From NCBI GenBank assembly GCA_016630905.1, contig WBMQ01000019.1, forward strand, positions 47,521 through 111,520: a DNA stretch of 64,000 nucleotides, in the 5' to 3' direction. The position numbers and the translations under genes are program-made. Shown here one piece after another: positions 23,853-34,363 of this stretch; the stretch's first letter is position 1, and the number at the start of each line of letters is the position of its first letter. Source of the stretch: Capillidium heterosporum. Its lineage: Eukaryota; Entomophthoromycota; Entomophthoromycetes; Entomophthorales; Capillidiaceae. The notes under the pieces were generated by a model that was not told where the DNA came from, searched no databases, and saw nothing but the letters and a program-made list of their open reading frames with translations.

Positions 23853-25061
23853 ATGACGTTAATACTAGATACACGTGCCGACAACTACGGAAACCTGTAC
23901 AGCGGATCCGAGCCCAAATCCTCCCAGGACCTCGAGCGAAGACGGCGTAGATTCTCGTGGGTGACACCAGTGTTCCGCACTGACTACAAGGATAAAATGA
24001 CCTTGGAAGAGTTCATCAAGGCTTCCGAAGTTGCCACTAGCCCCAATCCGACCCCCGCTCCCGAACTGGACAGTGACAGTAAATCCATAAGTTCGGTCGC
24101 CAACTCGCAGTCCAACTCTTTGCACGAATCCAGTTCCGATACATTGTCAGTTGACAATGAGACCATCGCCAACGAGAAAGGGAGCTCAGACATTGATTTA
24201 GACATCAACGCAAGCTATGACAGTTTAAAATTCCTAAAAAACCTAAAGTTCAAGCAGGGTACCTTCACCAACGCTCTAAAGTCTTTTCTGAGTATCAATC
24301 GGAAGTCGAAATCCAACAAAAAGTCCAGCACTGTACTACCTATGGATACAATTGACGACAAACCGAATAAAGACAAGAGGGACTCCATAGTTCTGGACGA
24401 TGACCTGGTCAAGCAGGTTTTGAAGGATCAGCTGAACACCAGCTTCACTATTGCCGCACCTATGGCCAATACTAACAACACTAACATTACCGCCAACAAC
24501 TCCCATTCCTTACGTAGGGTAAAGACTCAAGAGTTTAAAAAGGCGAGCCTGTTCAACGAAAATCTCAACATAGCCAATACCGACGATACAGTAGACCACG
24601 ATAAGGAAAAGAAGGGTGCCCATATAACTCGATGTTACACCCTGGACGAACGTGGTCACTTCAAAGTCCAACCCACTCAACCTTGTGAACCCCAGCCCTT
24701 AAAATCCATCCTCAAAACTACCTTGAACCACCAACTCCCCCAAGTCCAGCCCAACAAGCAAAGCAATCGACTATCCATGATAAGTTTCAAGCGCAAGTCC
24801 ATTCCCCACCTCAACTTCAACTTTTCCACAATCGCCAAAGAAGTCGATACTAAGAAGAAAATCAACAAAAAGTTCCGGTTCAACGAGTTTGTTATAATAT
24901 TCGAGACCTATTCTCAGGATGAGTACGACCGACAATGTATGAGCTTAAACTTTGAGAATTTGGATACTAAGGCTATCAAATTGGAGTTGAATAATTTCAA
25001 GCTGTACGAAATGGAGGTCCACGAGGATTCTAGGGTCTATACTCATCTCCTGAGGCTTTGA
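23853..25061 (+). CDS. Bni4-like protein, predicted PP1 (Glc7)-targeting subunit
   Basis: 402 aa, intronless. Most of the protein is low-complexity and probably disordered (Ser, Asn, Asp, Lys), with an Arg-rich start (ERRRRRFSWVTPVF). The last 65 residues match a domain I know from fungal Bni4/Afr1-type proteins: a KFRF sequence (RVxF-like PP1-docking position), then ETYSQDEYDR, IKLELNNFK, EMEVHE and YTH. In yeast Bni4 this end recruits the phosphatase Glc7 to the bud neck, where chitin synthase is positioned. By analogy this protein may place PP1 at growth or septation sites. The docking motif departs from the consensus (Phe where Val/Ile is usual), so binding is a prediction. The identification rests on recall of the C-terminal pattern. 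Confidence 0.65.
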   Translation: MTLILDTRADNYGNLYSGSEPKSSQDLERRRRRFSWVTPVFRTDYKDKMTLEEFIKASEVATSPNPTPAPELDSDSKSISSVANSQSNSLHESSSDTLSVDNETIANEKGSSDIDLDINASYDSLKFLKNLKFKQGTFTNALKSFLSINRKSKSNKKSSTVLPMDTIDDKPNKDKRDSIVLDDDLVKQVLKDQLNTSFTIAAPMANTNNTNITANNSHSLRRVKTQEFKKASLFNENLNIANTDDTVDHDKEKKGAHITRCYTLDERGHFKVQPTQPCEPQPLKSILKTTLNHQLPQVQPNKQSNRLSMISFKRKSIPHLNFNFSTIAKEVDTKKKINKKFRFNEFVIIFETYSQDEYDRQCMSLNFENLDTKAIKLELNNFKLYEMEVHEDSRVYTHLLRL

Positions 25062-26851
25062 CTTGTCAAATTGAGCAGGAGGTACGTCGACTTTTTAGTG
25101 ACCAGTTGGTTGGAAGGACGACAGTGAACTTTTCCTTTGCGAATGGAGGGGCATAGTTTCGAAGAGGAAATAGGTTATACGAGGGGTTGGAACCGTCAAC
25201 AAATCGATACGATGGATCTAACGCCTTGCGAATATAAGTTTGTGTAGATTTTTTGGTTGAATAGCTACAGAGCATAAAAATTAATTGTACCGACTTTTGA
25301 TTGAATTGATTTCATGAAAAGGTTACATTTCTATCAATAAACTTATATTTGAAAACTAGTGGTACTTTGTTATAAATATATCTTTGCCAGTCTATTCAAA
25401 AGACATCGTATTACTAAGAAACAAACTTTCGAGTTGATTCTCTTGATAAAAATGTAGCTAGCTTATTGCTGTTCTCATTTCGAAATTTGATTCGGTACCG
25501 GTCAAGACATGCTAGCTTGGCTCTACCCCAATAACCTATTGGAAACTCATCATCTATTTCAATTAAAGAGTTGTTATATAACTTCAATGACCTTGAGCTC
25601 TATATTCAATCGAGTTGTTGTTGTTTTCAATCATCGTTCCATATTCACGATTTCGAATGCTTTGCCATCGGCCTAGATCTTTACCATTTTCTATTTCAAC
25701 TTTGTATCAATTGAAAAAACCTAGCTTTCATTTCAAGGAACAAAGAAATAGCTAAACGGTCTCCTCTGATTGGACAAATCTTTTTAATTTGATCAAACTT
25801 GATGGCACAATTTATAAAAATAAAGCTAACTAAATTTAAAGTTATAAGGGTTAGTTATACAGTTTAGTATAAATTAAGTTAAACATTAAGCATTCGTAAT
25901 TGTAAAAAGTTGACAAATCAGAAGTTCATCCTATGAGTTCACTATAATGTAGTTAGTCTCTCATAGAAGTTTATATTGAACTTTTTAAATAATATATTCT
26001 CCTGTCCCGATATAAAGCTTACTATATTGAATTTTAAATTTGAAAAAGCTGAACGATGTAAAATTATCCAGATTTGGTCGCCAAAATCCCATACTAATAG
26101 CAATTAGTAAATTTGTTAATGCGAAAATTATCAATTGGTAAATGAGTACAGTGCTTTAATTTGCATTTATATAGTGTTGAACAGATATTCTTCTAGGATA
26201 ACCTTCCGTAGACATATCAGCTAACTATTGGATTTTCAACTTGTAGCCCATCCCAACCTTGTTGAATTCACATTTCAAATTGAAAGCACCGTCACATATT
26301 TACATATTTAGTTGGTGTTGTCGATTTGGGATTTAGGAGTCTCCAGGGCCGGAAATCCTTATACCTTATAAACCAGAACCTTCTATTAGTTATTGGTCAC
26401 AATGGCAGATGTCAGGTAATGAGAAAAACGGTACGTGACCACTCAGTTTATACTTCTCAATCATGTGCTTAGTTATACTGATCATATATTTATATCAGCA
26501 AACTTCCACTCATTCTATTTAGATATTTATTAGTCTAGGTAATGAGGTGGGCAACTGACCAAGGTATCTCATTTCAACTTTTTTAAAATATCCAAATGAT
26601 ACTAGCAGGTAAGCTCAAAAAATTAAAGGCTATATCAATGGAAGGATATTCAAAGCTCACCTAACCTTTGACGAAAATAAACTAGATAAACTGATGGACC
26701 ATCTCCTTCAAGTCTATGTTGAGTTTTCTACAAATATAGAGCATATAAATTCATTACTTTATATTCCAAACATTTAATTGAAATTAATTTATGTTGACAG
26801 TATATTTCATATAAATAGATAGTTGAAAGACCGTCTTGAAGGTACACTAAA
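25062..26851. other. intergenic, includes decayed subtilase promoter
   Basis: No gene seen. Positions about 26440-26560 resemble the region upstream of the intact subtilase at 31221 (shared ATTAGTCTAG and nearby words), suggesting that the duplication giving rise to the pseudogene carried its promoter. Confidence 0.4.
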
Positions 26852-28263
26852 ATGGTTTTTAACATTCAAATCCTCTCCATTCTACTAGGTAGCTCATTAC
26901 TAAATGTCGTCATTAATGTAAACCCAAAGGTCAAGACCTTAGCTCCAACTCTGAGGATCTAGCCGTTAGTCTATTGACCGACGGGTTTAAGTGTCATACT
27001 AACTTCAATCAATCCAACTTACTCGAGGTGATCAAGCAGCTCAGTAACAGTGATGAAGTTACCTACTATAAATATTGGTATGTCTCCAACATGATTGCAG
27101 TAGCCGGTACCAATAAAGCTTTGGACAAGATCAAGTCCTTGGATGAAGATATAGTTAGAATCTTCTCCAATATTCCCTCCAGAGTAAAACCAGAATCCAA
27201 AATCGGAGGCAATTCTAGAGCTAGCTTAGGCTAGGGCAGTAGTCAACTCCATTGAAATCTACCCTTCGTAAATGCGAGCAAAACACACAACCAAAGCTCT
27301 GAAAATGCAAAGTACCTCCCATTTGCCAATGCCAACAATGATGTGAACTTCAGCCCGTCGCCATAAATTCAAACTGTGCTGGAAACTTGGGTAATGGTAA
27401 GCACAATCATAACTTCAACTGGTGAACTTCCAATAAAGTACCTCTACTTAGGTTGCCCGACTGACAGTGCGATATAAACTCTCAAATCCTGTACAACAGC
27501 ACCAGCCACGAAACTCATATCATTTCAGCTATAGTAAGTGATATAAACTTAGAAGTTTCACCCACGTTGAAGTAGATTGTCTGTAAGAGCATGGGCCAGA
27601 GTTTTGGAGCATTTGAAGCTTGCCTAAATTGTTTCTAGTTTACATTAACGCCCGCCAATATCAACAAAAAAAATGCGAATTCATCGAAGCATATTCGTAT
27701 AGTCGGTAAATTCTACAATTATCCATCCAAAAAAGCTACTCTAGAGCTACTTTCAACAATGATTTGGTATTATTGAGGGTGGTCGATATTTTCATATATG
27801 TAGGCTCCGGTAACAACAGTCCAAGCTGCTCTACGATTACAATCCCATCCTCCTTAGACATTAATTCCTTCATAGTCGCTGCATCCGATTATCAGACTTT
27901 TAACAAGGGAGGTTGCTTCTCGATTGAACCAGTACCTGAATGCTTCAACAATATAATCGACGCTACAGTCCCTGGATCCAACATAATGGGCAGTTTATTA
28001 AATGATGAGTATGGTGAAAAGAGTGGTACTTTCATGGCTTTACCTCATATATCTGGGGCTGCTTTACTGATTATGGTTGGATATACTCACTTGAAACACA
28101 ATGTCGAGGCTGTAGCTCAAATTTTATGAGATATAACCATTAGAAAGATTTCAGCTAAAAAGTATAATAAGGTGATAGTACTTCTATCCATAACAGTAAA
28201 TATGGATATGGTAGTGTTAATATTGGTAAAGTCTTGGAGTACTATGGGGTTTTTAAACCTTAA
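26852..28263 (+). pseudogene. subtilisin-like protease pseudogene
   Basis: A decayed copy of the neighbouring subtilases. The start (MVFNIQILSILLG) and the end (KVLEYYGVFKP then stop) align with MIFNTQILSILLG and KALEYCKTFKP of the gene at 31221. Between them, stops and frame changes break the reading frame. Surviving pieces include the propeptide (26974-27234, with LLEVIKQLSNSDEVTYYKYW) and the C-terminal catalytic half (27764-28129). The catalytic motif GTSMA reads GTFMA, so the nucleophilic Ser is replaced by Phe, and the following Ala-Pro-His is Leu-Pro-His. The Asp and His regions are damaged too. It cannot encode an active protease. Confidence 0.92.
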
Positions 28264-28644
28264 ATTGAGCTTAAACTATTTGCATACTTGTGATTTCACA
28301 TAACAAATATGCGTATATTTATATACATTCATAAAGCCTGTTGAAAAAAGCAAAGGTAGTTGTTGCATTATATGGTTGGGCAAGTACCTAGTTCTAAATA
28401 GCAATAATAGCTTTACCTAAATATTAAAAAATTCGCCTTACAATTTGTATCATATAGGTTCAAAACTATCATAAGTTGCAATAGTTATATTGATATAGTA
28501 TTAATATATAATATTGAATAGTTAAATTATATCTACAAAAGTCTATAAAATAATCTTTTATAAAGAAATATTATACTAATTCAAAGTATGAAATAATGGT
28601 ATTGTGTAAAAGGTATGTTTATTAGCAGTCTCGAAAATTAACCC
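28264..28644. other. intergenic, no gene seen
   Basis: AT-rich spacer between the pseudogene and the 3' end of the convergent intact subtilase. Confidence 0.4.
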
Positions 28645-30138
28645 TCAATTTTTAAAAGTCTTGCAGTAATTCAGTGCCTTAGCTACGTTGATGATACCGT
28701 AACCATACTCGTTGTTGGGGATGGAGGTGGTAGTATCTTTACCACATCTCTTGGTCGAAGTCTTTTTAGTGGCAGTATCTCTTAAAACTTGAGCTACAGC
28801 TTCGACGTTGCGTTCCAAGTGGGGGCATCCAGCCATAATCAATAAAGCAGCCCCAGCGACGTGGGGTGCAGCCATAGAAGTTCCACTCTTTTCGCCGTAT
28901 CCGTTACCAGGGAGTGCACCCATGACGTTGGAACCGGGAGCTGTAACATCGATTGCATTATTGGGACGCTCGGGTACAGGTCCAACCGAAGAATAACTTG
29001 CTCTAGTCATAGTTTGGTATCCAGAAGCGGCGACCGTGAAGGAATTGATATCTAGGGCGGGTGGGGCTGTAATTGTAGAGCAGCTTGGACCGTCATTACC
29101 AGCACTTACTGACATGAAAATACCGGCTGCTTTCAAGGATATCAAGGCGTTGTTGAAAGTAGTTCTGGAACAGCCTTCGGAGGTAGGACAGCCGTAAGAG
29201 TTACCAACTACGTGAGGACGTCTACTAGGGTCTGCATTCTCTCCATTGAGGTCGGTGGGGGCTAGAATGAATTGAAGGCAGCCAAGGTAAGTTTCAGGGG
29301 AACCTAGACCCTGGTCCATATTTTTACAGGCAATCCATTTGGAAGTTGGAGAGACACCTAGATTTACGCCACCTACTGCCGTCGACGTAGTATGACTACC
29401 ATGACTTCGATCATCGCATGGAACCTGAGAGTTTACGCCACATACGGTGTTTGGACTACCGGGACGAGCTACCTTATTAGCATCCCACCAGTGGAAGTTA
29501 TGATTGTACTGACCATTGCCTAGGTTGCCAGCGTAGTTGGAGTTTAGGGCGACATGATTAAAATCTACACCGGTATCAGCACTTGCGAATAGAAGTTTCT
29601 TGGCATTTTCACTGACTTGCTTGGGGAGGTTGGTGGCGTTAATAAAAGGTAGACTCCAGTGAGGTTTGCTTCCATCCCAAGCTAAGATAGCACGACTGGT
29701 AACCTCAACCTCGGGTTCTGGTTTCGCTTTGAAGGGGATGTTGGAGGAGATTTCAAGAACTTCCTTATCGAAGGACTTGATCTTGTCCAAAGCTTTCTTG
29801 GTGCCGGTTACAGCGATGGTGTTGGAGATGTAGTAGGACTGGTAGTAGGTTACATCTCCGCTGGCTTTAAGTTGCTTAATCACTTCCAACAAGCTGGTCT
29901 GAGTGGATTTTGCGTGCTGCTTGAGTTCGTCGGTCATTACGTTGATACGCAGATCACCAGCCCTGGAATTGAGATCATTGGAAGGGATCGTGGTAAACTT
30001 TGGAGTACTCAGCTGGACTAGGAAGGGAGTCAGCTTGTTGGACTTGAAGTTTTGCTCAACCTTGGGATGTACTGTAACGGTGGCATCCACCAAGGCTACA
30101 CCTAGTAAGATGGAGAGGATTTGGGTGTTGAAGATCAT
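28645..30138 (-). CDS. secreted subtilisin-like serine protease (S8A), copy A
   Basis: 497 aa, intronless. Signal peptide MIFNTQILSILLGVALVDAT, then an I9-type propeptide (about 25-135) and an S8A domain. Catalytic residues: Asp188 (SADTG), His246 (RSHGSH), Asn313 (GNSYG) and Ser421 (GTSMAAP); it ends in the conserved EYGYGIINV block. An extracellular protease matured by removal of the propeptide. It lies head to head with copy B at 31221, 1082 bp apart. From 24 bp before the ATG through base 29594 the two genes are identical; after that they diverge (for example SADTG here, NADTG in copy B). The promoter has a TATATAAA box at 30181-30188. Confidence 0.95.
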   Translation of the reverse strand: MIFNTQILSILLGVALVDATVTVHPKVEQNFKSNKLTPFLVQLSTPKFTTIPSNDLNSRAGDLRINVMTDELKQHAKSTQTSLLEVIKQLKASGDVTYYQSYYISNTIAVTGTKKALDKIKSFDKEVLEISSNIPFKAKPEPEVEVTSRAILAWDGSKPHWSLPFINATNLPKQVSENAKKLLFASADTGVDFNHVALNSNYAGNLGNGQYNHNFHWWDANKVARPGSPNTVCGVNSQVPCDDRSHGSHTTSTAVGGVNLGVSPTSKWIACKNMDQGLGSPETYLGCLQFILAPTDLNGENADPSRRPHVVGNSYGCPTSEGCSRTTFNNALISLKAAGIFMSVSAGNDGPSCSTITAPPALDINSFTVAASGYQTMTRASYSSVGPVPERPNNAIDVTAPGSNVMGALPGNGYGEKSGTSMAAPHVAGAALLIMAGCPHLERNVEAVAQVLRDTATKKTSTKRCGKDTTTSIPNNEYGYGIINVAKALNYCKTFKN

Positions 30139-30162
30139 ATTTTTCGATTAGTAAAGTTTCAA
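29594..30162 (-). repeat. left arm of a 569-bp perfect inverted repeat (subtilase 5' parts)
   Basis: Covers 24 bp of leader and the first 545 bp of copy A. It is identical to 31197-31765 on the opposite strand in every segment I compared. The first mismatches are at 29593 inside the genes and just beyond 30162 upstream. Confidence 0.88.
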
Positions 30163-31220
30163 CCGTGTGTCGCAATCCACTTTATATACGATGCATGTTA
30201 CAAGATATGCCTGCATTTTAATCATGTGAATAGGATATAAGCAAATGACCCGTAACATGATATTTCTGTAAAATCATTAGTATGTTCTTCAGCTCTTTCG
30301 GTACCTAATTTTGGATAGCTGGTATTGTAGTTTCCAATATATTTCAAAGTTTCGAATACTAACTTTGTTTCAGTATAATTAAACTAAAGTTAAGCACCAT
30401 TTATTCTGATTTGACAATTAATATCCAATCAGTAACACTTTTATTGGCTATAGTTCTTTATTATCACTCACAAAGCTAATTAAATTAATAGCTGGCTACT
30501 CCATTTACTACCCTGGTTGGAAACAAGTATTGCAAATCAAATAACATTTTGTTCAGTTAAATTATAGCTTATTTCACAATTTATTAGGTAAAAATTTATC
30601 CAATTTATACGAACAGTTTAACTTTAAACCTGCACCACTTATTTTTGACCTAGGGTTAGCAAATCAAAAATGTCGATTGGCTCAAAATTAACGAATAGAC
30701 GTTCAATTTTTCAACGTCAGTTTACTTGACTCAAACATCATAATTCTTTGTCTGGTATAGAATAAATCAATTGGCGTCATTACACCTATGATCAAAACAA
30801 GAGACGTTGAGCGTGACCATAAAACTTTATACCTTTATACCATCTGGTCCAGGTATATCGATCATTTATTTATCTCGATAAAAGAAGCCTGTCAGTTTAT
30901 ACAGGTTTTCATTAGTCTAGCACACTAATGTAACAACTGACTGGAAATGATCACTTTTATTGGTTCAAATCCAAACAGATGATCACGATAAAAGTTAAGG
31001 TAGGAATTGTGATCACGTTAATGGCAGGTCCAGAAAAGTTCAGGTGGCTTTAATGAAAAGCAAACTGAAGAAATTTTGTGGTTTACATGTACAAAAATGT
31101 CACACTGTATGCCACTTGCCTGTCACCTCATTCATTTGATCAGAGTTGGTATATCCTGTAATATATATTGTATAAATAGTGGATCGCTTCACAGCTTTGA
31201 AACTTTACTAATCGAAAAAT
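30139..31220. promoter_or_regulatory. shared divergent promoter region of two subtilases
   Basis: Each side has its own TATA box: TATATAAA on the minus strand at 30181-30188 and TATAAATA on the plus strand at 31171-31178, each about 43 nt from its ATG. The central kilobase is AT-rich and, apart from the 24 bp next to each ATG, is not an inverted repeat. No gene seen inside. Confidence 0.6.
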
Positions 31221-31765
31221 ATGATCTTCAACACCCAAATCCTCTCCATCTTACTAGGTGTAGCCTTGGTGGATGCCACCGTTACAGTACATCCCAAGGT
31301 TGAGCAAAACTTCAAGTCCAACAAGCTGACTCCCTTCCTAGTCCAGCTGAGTACTCCAAAGTTTACCACGATCCCTTCCAATGATCTCAATTCCAGGGCT
31401 GGTGATCTGCGTATCAACGTAATGACCGACGAACTCAAGCAGCACGCAAAATCCACTCAGACCAGCTTGTTGGAAGTGATTAAGCAACTTAAAGCCAGCG
31501 GAGATGTAACCTACTACCAGTCCTACTACATCTCCAACACCATCGCTGTAACCGGCACCAAGAAAGCTTTGGACAAGATCAAGTCCTTCGATAAGGAAGT
31601 TCTTGAAATCTCCTCCAACATCCCCTTCAAAGCGAAACCAGAACCCGAGGTTGAGGTTACCAGTCGTGCTATCTTAGCTTGGGATGGAAGCAAACCTCAC
31701 TGGAGTCTACCTTTTATTAACGCCACCAACCTCCCCAAGCAAGTCAGTGAAAATGCCAAGAAACT
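31197..31765 (+). repeat. right arm of a 569-bp perfect inverted repeat (subtilase 5' parts)
   Basis: Partner of 29594-30162; covers the leader, signal peptide and propeptide of copy B and stops just before the catalytic Asp region. Confidence 0.88.
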
Positions 31766-32714
31766 GTTATTTGCTAACGCCGATACCGGTGTAGATTTCA
31801 AGCACGTAGCTCTGAACGCTAACTACGCTGGCAACCTAGGTAATGGTCAGTACAACCATAATTTCAACTGGTGGGATGCCAACAAAGTAGCCCGTCCCGG
31901 TAGTCCAAACGTCAAATGTGGTGTCAACTCCCAGATCCCATGTGACGATAACAGCCATGGATCCCATACCACTTCTACTGCTGTAGGTGGCGTTAACTTA
32001 GGTGTCTCTCCAACTACCAAGTGGATTGCCTGCAAGAATATGGATCAAGATCTCGGTAGCCCTGAAACTTACTTGGGTTGCTTACAATTCATGTTAGCCC
32101 CTACCGATCTCAAAGGTCAGAACGCCGATCCATCAAGACGTCCCCACGTTGTAGGTAACTCTTACGGTTGCCCTACCTCGGAGGGTTGTTCCCGCACCAC
32201 CTTTAACAACGCTTTGATATCTTTGAAAGCAGCCGGTATCTTCATGTCAGTGAGTGCTGGTAACGATGGACCTGGATGCTCTTCCATTTTATCACCACCC
32301 GCTTTGGATATTAACTCCTTCACTGTCGCTGCCTCCGGGTACCAAACTACGACTAGAGCAAGCTATTCTTCCGTTGGACCCGTACCTGAACGCCCCAACT
32401 TTGCCATCGATGTCACTGCTCCCGGTTCCAATGTTATGGGTGCCCTACCAGGTGGTGGTTATGGTGAGAAGAGCGGTACTTCCATGGCTTCCCCTCACGT
32501 CGCTGGAGCTGCCCTGCTAATTATGGCTGGATGTCCCCACTTAGAACGTAATGTCAATGCTGTAGCCCAGGTTTTGAGAGATACCGCTACTAGAAAAACT
32601 TCGACTAAGCGATGTGGTAAGGATACCACCACTTCCATTCCCAACAATGAGTACGGTTACGGTATCATTAATGTTGGTAAAGCTTTGGAATACTGCAAGA
32701 CTTTCAAGCCTTGA
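31221..32714 (+). CDS. secreted subtilisin-like serine protease (S8A), copy B
   Basis: 497 aa with the same architecture as copy A: signal peptide, I9-like propeptide, and a triad at Asp188 (NADTG), His246 (NSHGSH) and Ser421 (GTSMASP), with Asn313. The first 184 residues are identical to copy A. The mature domain carries scattered replacements, including SSILSPP instead of STITAPP and GLG to DLG near residue 278. Conservative changes and intact catalytic residues suggest both copies are active with slightly different surfaces. Several copy-B residues (SSILSPPALD, the GTSMASP motif) resemble the more distant subtilase at 4116. It probably acts with the other subtilases in extracellular protein degradation. 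Confidence 0.95.
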   Translation: MIFNTQILSILLGVALVDATVTVHPKVEQNFKSNKLTPFLVQLSTPKFTTIPSNDLNSRAGDLRINVMTDELKQHAKSTQTSLLEVIKQLKASGDVTYYQSYYISNTIAVTGTKKALDKIKSFDKEVLEISSNIPFKAKPEPEVEVTSRAILAWDGSKPHWSLPFINATNLPKQVSENAKKLLFANADTGVDFKHVALNANYAGNLGNGQYNHNFNWWDANKVARPGSPNVKCGVNSQIPCDDNSHGSHTTSTAVGGVNLGVSPTTKWIACKNMDQDLGSPETYLGCLQFMLAPTDLKGQNADPSRRPHVVGNSYGCPTSEGCSRTTFNNALISLKAAGIFMSVSAGNDGPGCSSILSPPALDINSFTVAASGYQTTTRASYSSVGPVPERPNFAIDVTAPGSNVMGALPGGGYGEKSGTSMASPHVAGAALLIMAGCPHLERNVNAVAQVLRDTATRKTSTKRCGKDTTTSIPNNEYGYGIINVGKALEYCKTFKP

Positions 32715-32882
32715 GGGTTGAGTTTTTAGGAGTTTTGTTAATAAATTTAATTTAATATATATTTGTCCAATTTAAAGCTTTGCTTTGATAAATATGGATC
32801 TGATAGATATCCATCCCATTTTAAATCTGAGTTTGGTTGATGGATTTAAAATGATTTAATTTATTAGAAAACAAAAACTGAT
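32715..32882. other. short convergent intergenic spacer
   Basis: AT-rich spacer between the 3' ends of subtilase copy B and the small secreted protein; nothing recognised. Confidence 0.3.
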
Positions 32883-33307
32883 TTATTTTTGACAAGATCT
32901 ATTCCTTAAACCCACAACCTTAACATAGACTAAAAGACAATTGGCAAACAAACAGGGTCTCGCTTTGGAAGCACTATCAATGAAGTAAGTCTTATCATCC
33001 TTCACTCTGAAAAAAGGGCCTCTATCATTACTAGTACAGAGGTTCTTACTACCAACACTACCTGTACATAGCTGTAGATTCCTGTTAAGCTTTTGACTGG
33101 AAGGTAATAGTAAGTTATCTTCACAGACACTATTAACTATAATGGGTTGTTTGACCTAGCATAAAACTTTGGAAATAAGGCTACTAGTAATGATACCTTA
33201 ATTGTAAGGTCCAGGGAGGCTCCGTTGGATCCAACTAATGATGGTGTCATAATGGGGGCATATAACAAGATATGTCGGAACAGTAGAACCAATGTCAACC
33301 ACAGCAT
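32883..33307 (-). CDS. predicted small secreted six-cysteine protein (two exons)
   Basis: Not obvious as a single open frame. Exon 33307-33197 encodes a hydrophobic start (MLWLTLVLLFRHILLY) and ends GASLDLTIK; a 41-nt intron (33196-33156, gtatca...gctag) joins it at a codon boundary to exon 33155-32883, giving 127 aa. The mature part has six cysteines (SVCED, LQLCTG, KNLCTS, RPCLF, ANCLL, RSCQK), suggesting three disulphides, and ends at a stop shortly after the last Cys. A strong pyrimidine-rich acceptor further upstream (near 33340) hints that transcription may begin earlier with another exon, in which case the N-terminus differs. I do not recognise the family. It lies between the subtilases and other small secreted proteins. 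Confidence 0.5.
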
Positions 33308-34363
33308 TGGTAATATAAATCGCCCAAAGGAGGTAAGTCTGAAAGAAAACAAAGAAAATCGGAAAATAGTGGATGAGAGGGCAAAGAATTCGAACCATAT
33401 AGTCGCGGTATCTAATAACTAAAAGACTTACTAGGAACAAAATTTTATTCGTAGGCTAAGAAGCAGAATCAGGCTGTCACAACAGCTATGGCTAAGGGTT
33501 GGAATCAAGAGGTGAGTAGCAGCTACGAATAGCGAGATGGAACTTTGTCAAGATCCTGGCTTTAGGTGGCAACTGAAGAGTTCAAGTACCTTTTTGGTCT
33601 CGTGGCAATAGTTATATCGGATGGAGTAGATTTCTATCCTCAATTAACTACTCTATCGACTAAGTTTTTGCCAAATTTAGCCATAAAGACAACTAATATA
33701 AGTAAATTAAGAGTGTGCGAAAAGTAATTATTGCTCAAAATACACGTGGAATAGTTACTGATATTAGAGCACCAGATCCGTAAAAGATATTCTCTTTAAA
33801 GAAAATATTGAAAGCGAAGCATTTGTAAGGCAATCAATAAATTTACAACATGGGATCGTCATCCAAGTTCGCTAGCTCAAAAAAGCTACAAAAGATTTGA
33901 TCCATCCATATTATAGCTACTTTTCACCAAAGCTATCTCTACTTCGTCAAAAGTGACAGCTGTATTTAAAAGTTTAAAGCATATATATTTCATCAGTATC
34001 TACCTTGATTTGGTTGTCAGATCAAAAAAGACAGATGGTTTGCAAATTGACAAAAAGGATTTAGTTACCCAGTGTAATTCATATTTTGAAAGAAGCTACA
34101 GTTCTATGTACCTGATCCTATATGATTTTTTAAAAATTATCAGTCAAATAAATTGCAACACGATACAACAGTATATAGATTATTTTCCATCATACAGTAC
34201 AACAAAACTGTCTAAATTGGACTTGTAAATTGGATGTGAAATGGGTATCACCAACCTAGATTTGCAGAGCTGACAGAAACTGAAATATTTTAAAAGTGAT
34301 GTTTCGAATATATAAAGCAGCTCATAAACAAGTGAAGTAAGTAGCAAGAAATTAAACAGCACT
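33308..34363. other. intergenic; possible upstream exon of the six-Cys gene
   Basis: Minus-strand open stretch near 33430-33535 followed by a good donor (GTAAGT) and the pyrimidine tract near 33340 could be 5' exon and intron of the gene at 32883-33307. An open frame at 33953-34228 (plus) shows no domain. A TATATAAAG element at 34309-34318 precedes the broken gene at 34364. Confidence 0.35.

Noticed and set aside
23865-24208. Long antisense open frames inside the Bni4-like gene
   Set aside because: Mirror frames of a biased, low-complexity coding sequence; no domain or promoter.
29903-31456. Identical 82-codon antisense frames in both subtilases
   Set aside because: A direct consequence of the perfect inverted repeat; antisense to the propeptide coding region.
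33198-33440. 80-codon hydrophobic minus-strand frame, possible membrane protein
   Set aside because: Crosses a strong intron acceptor and competes with the frame that splices into the six-Cys exon.
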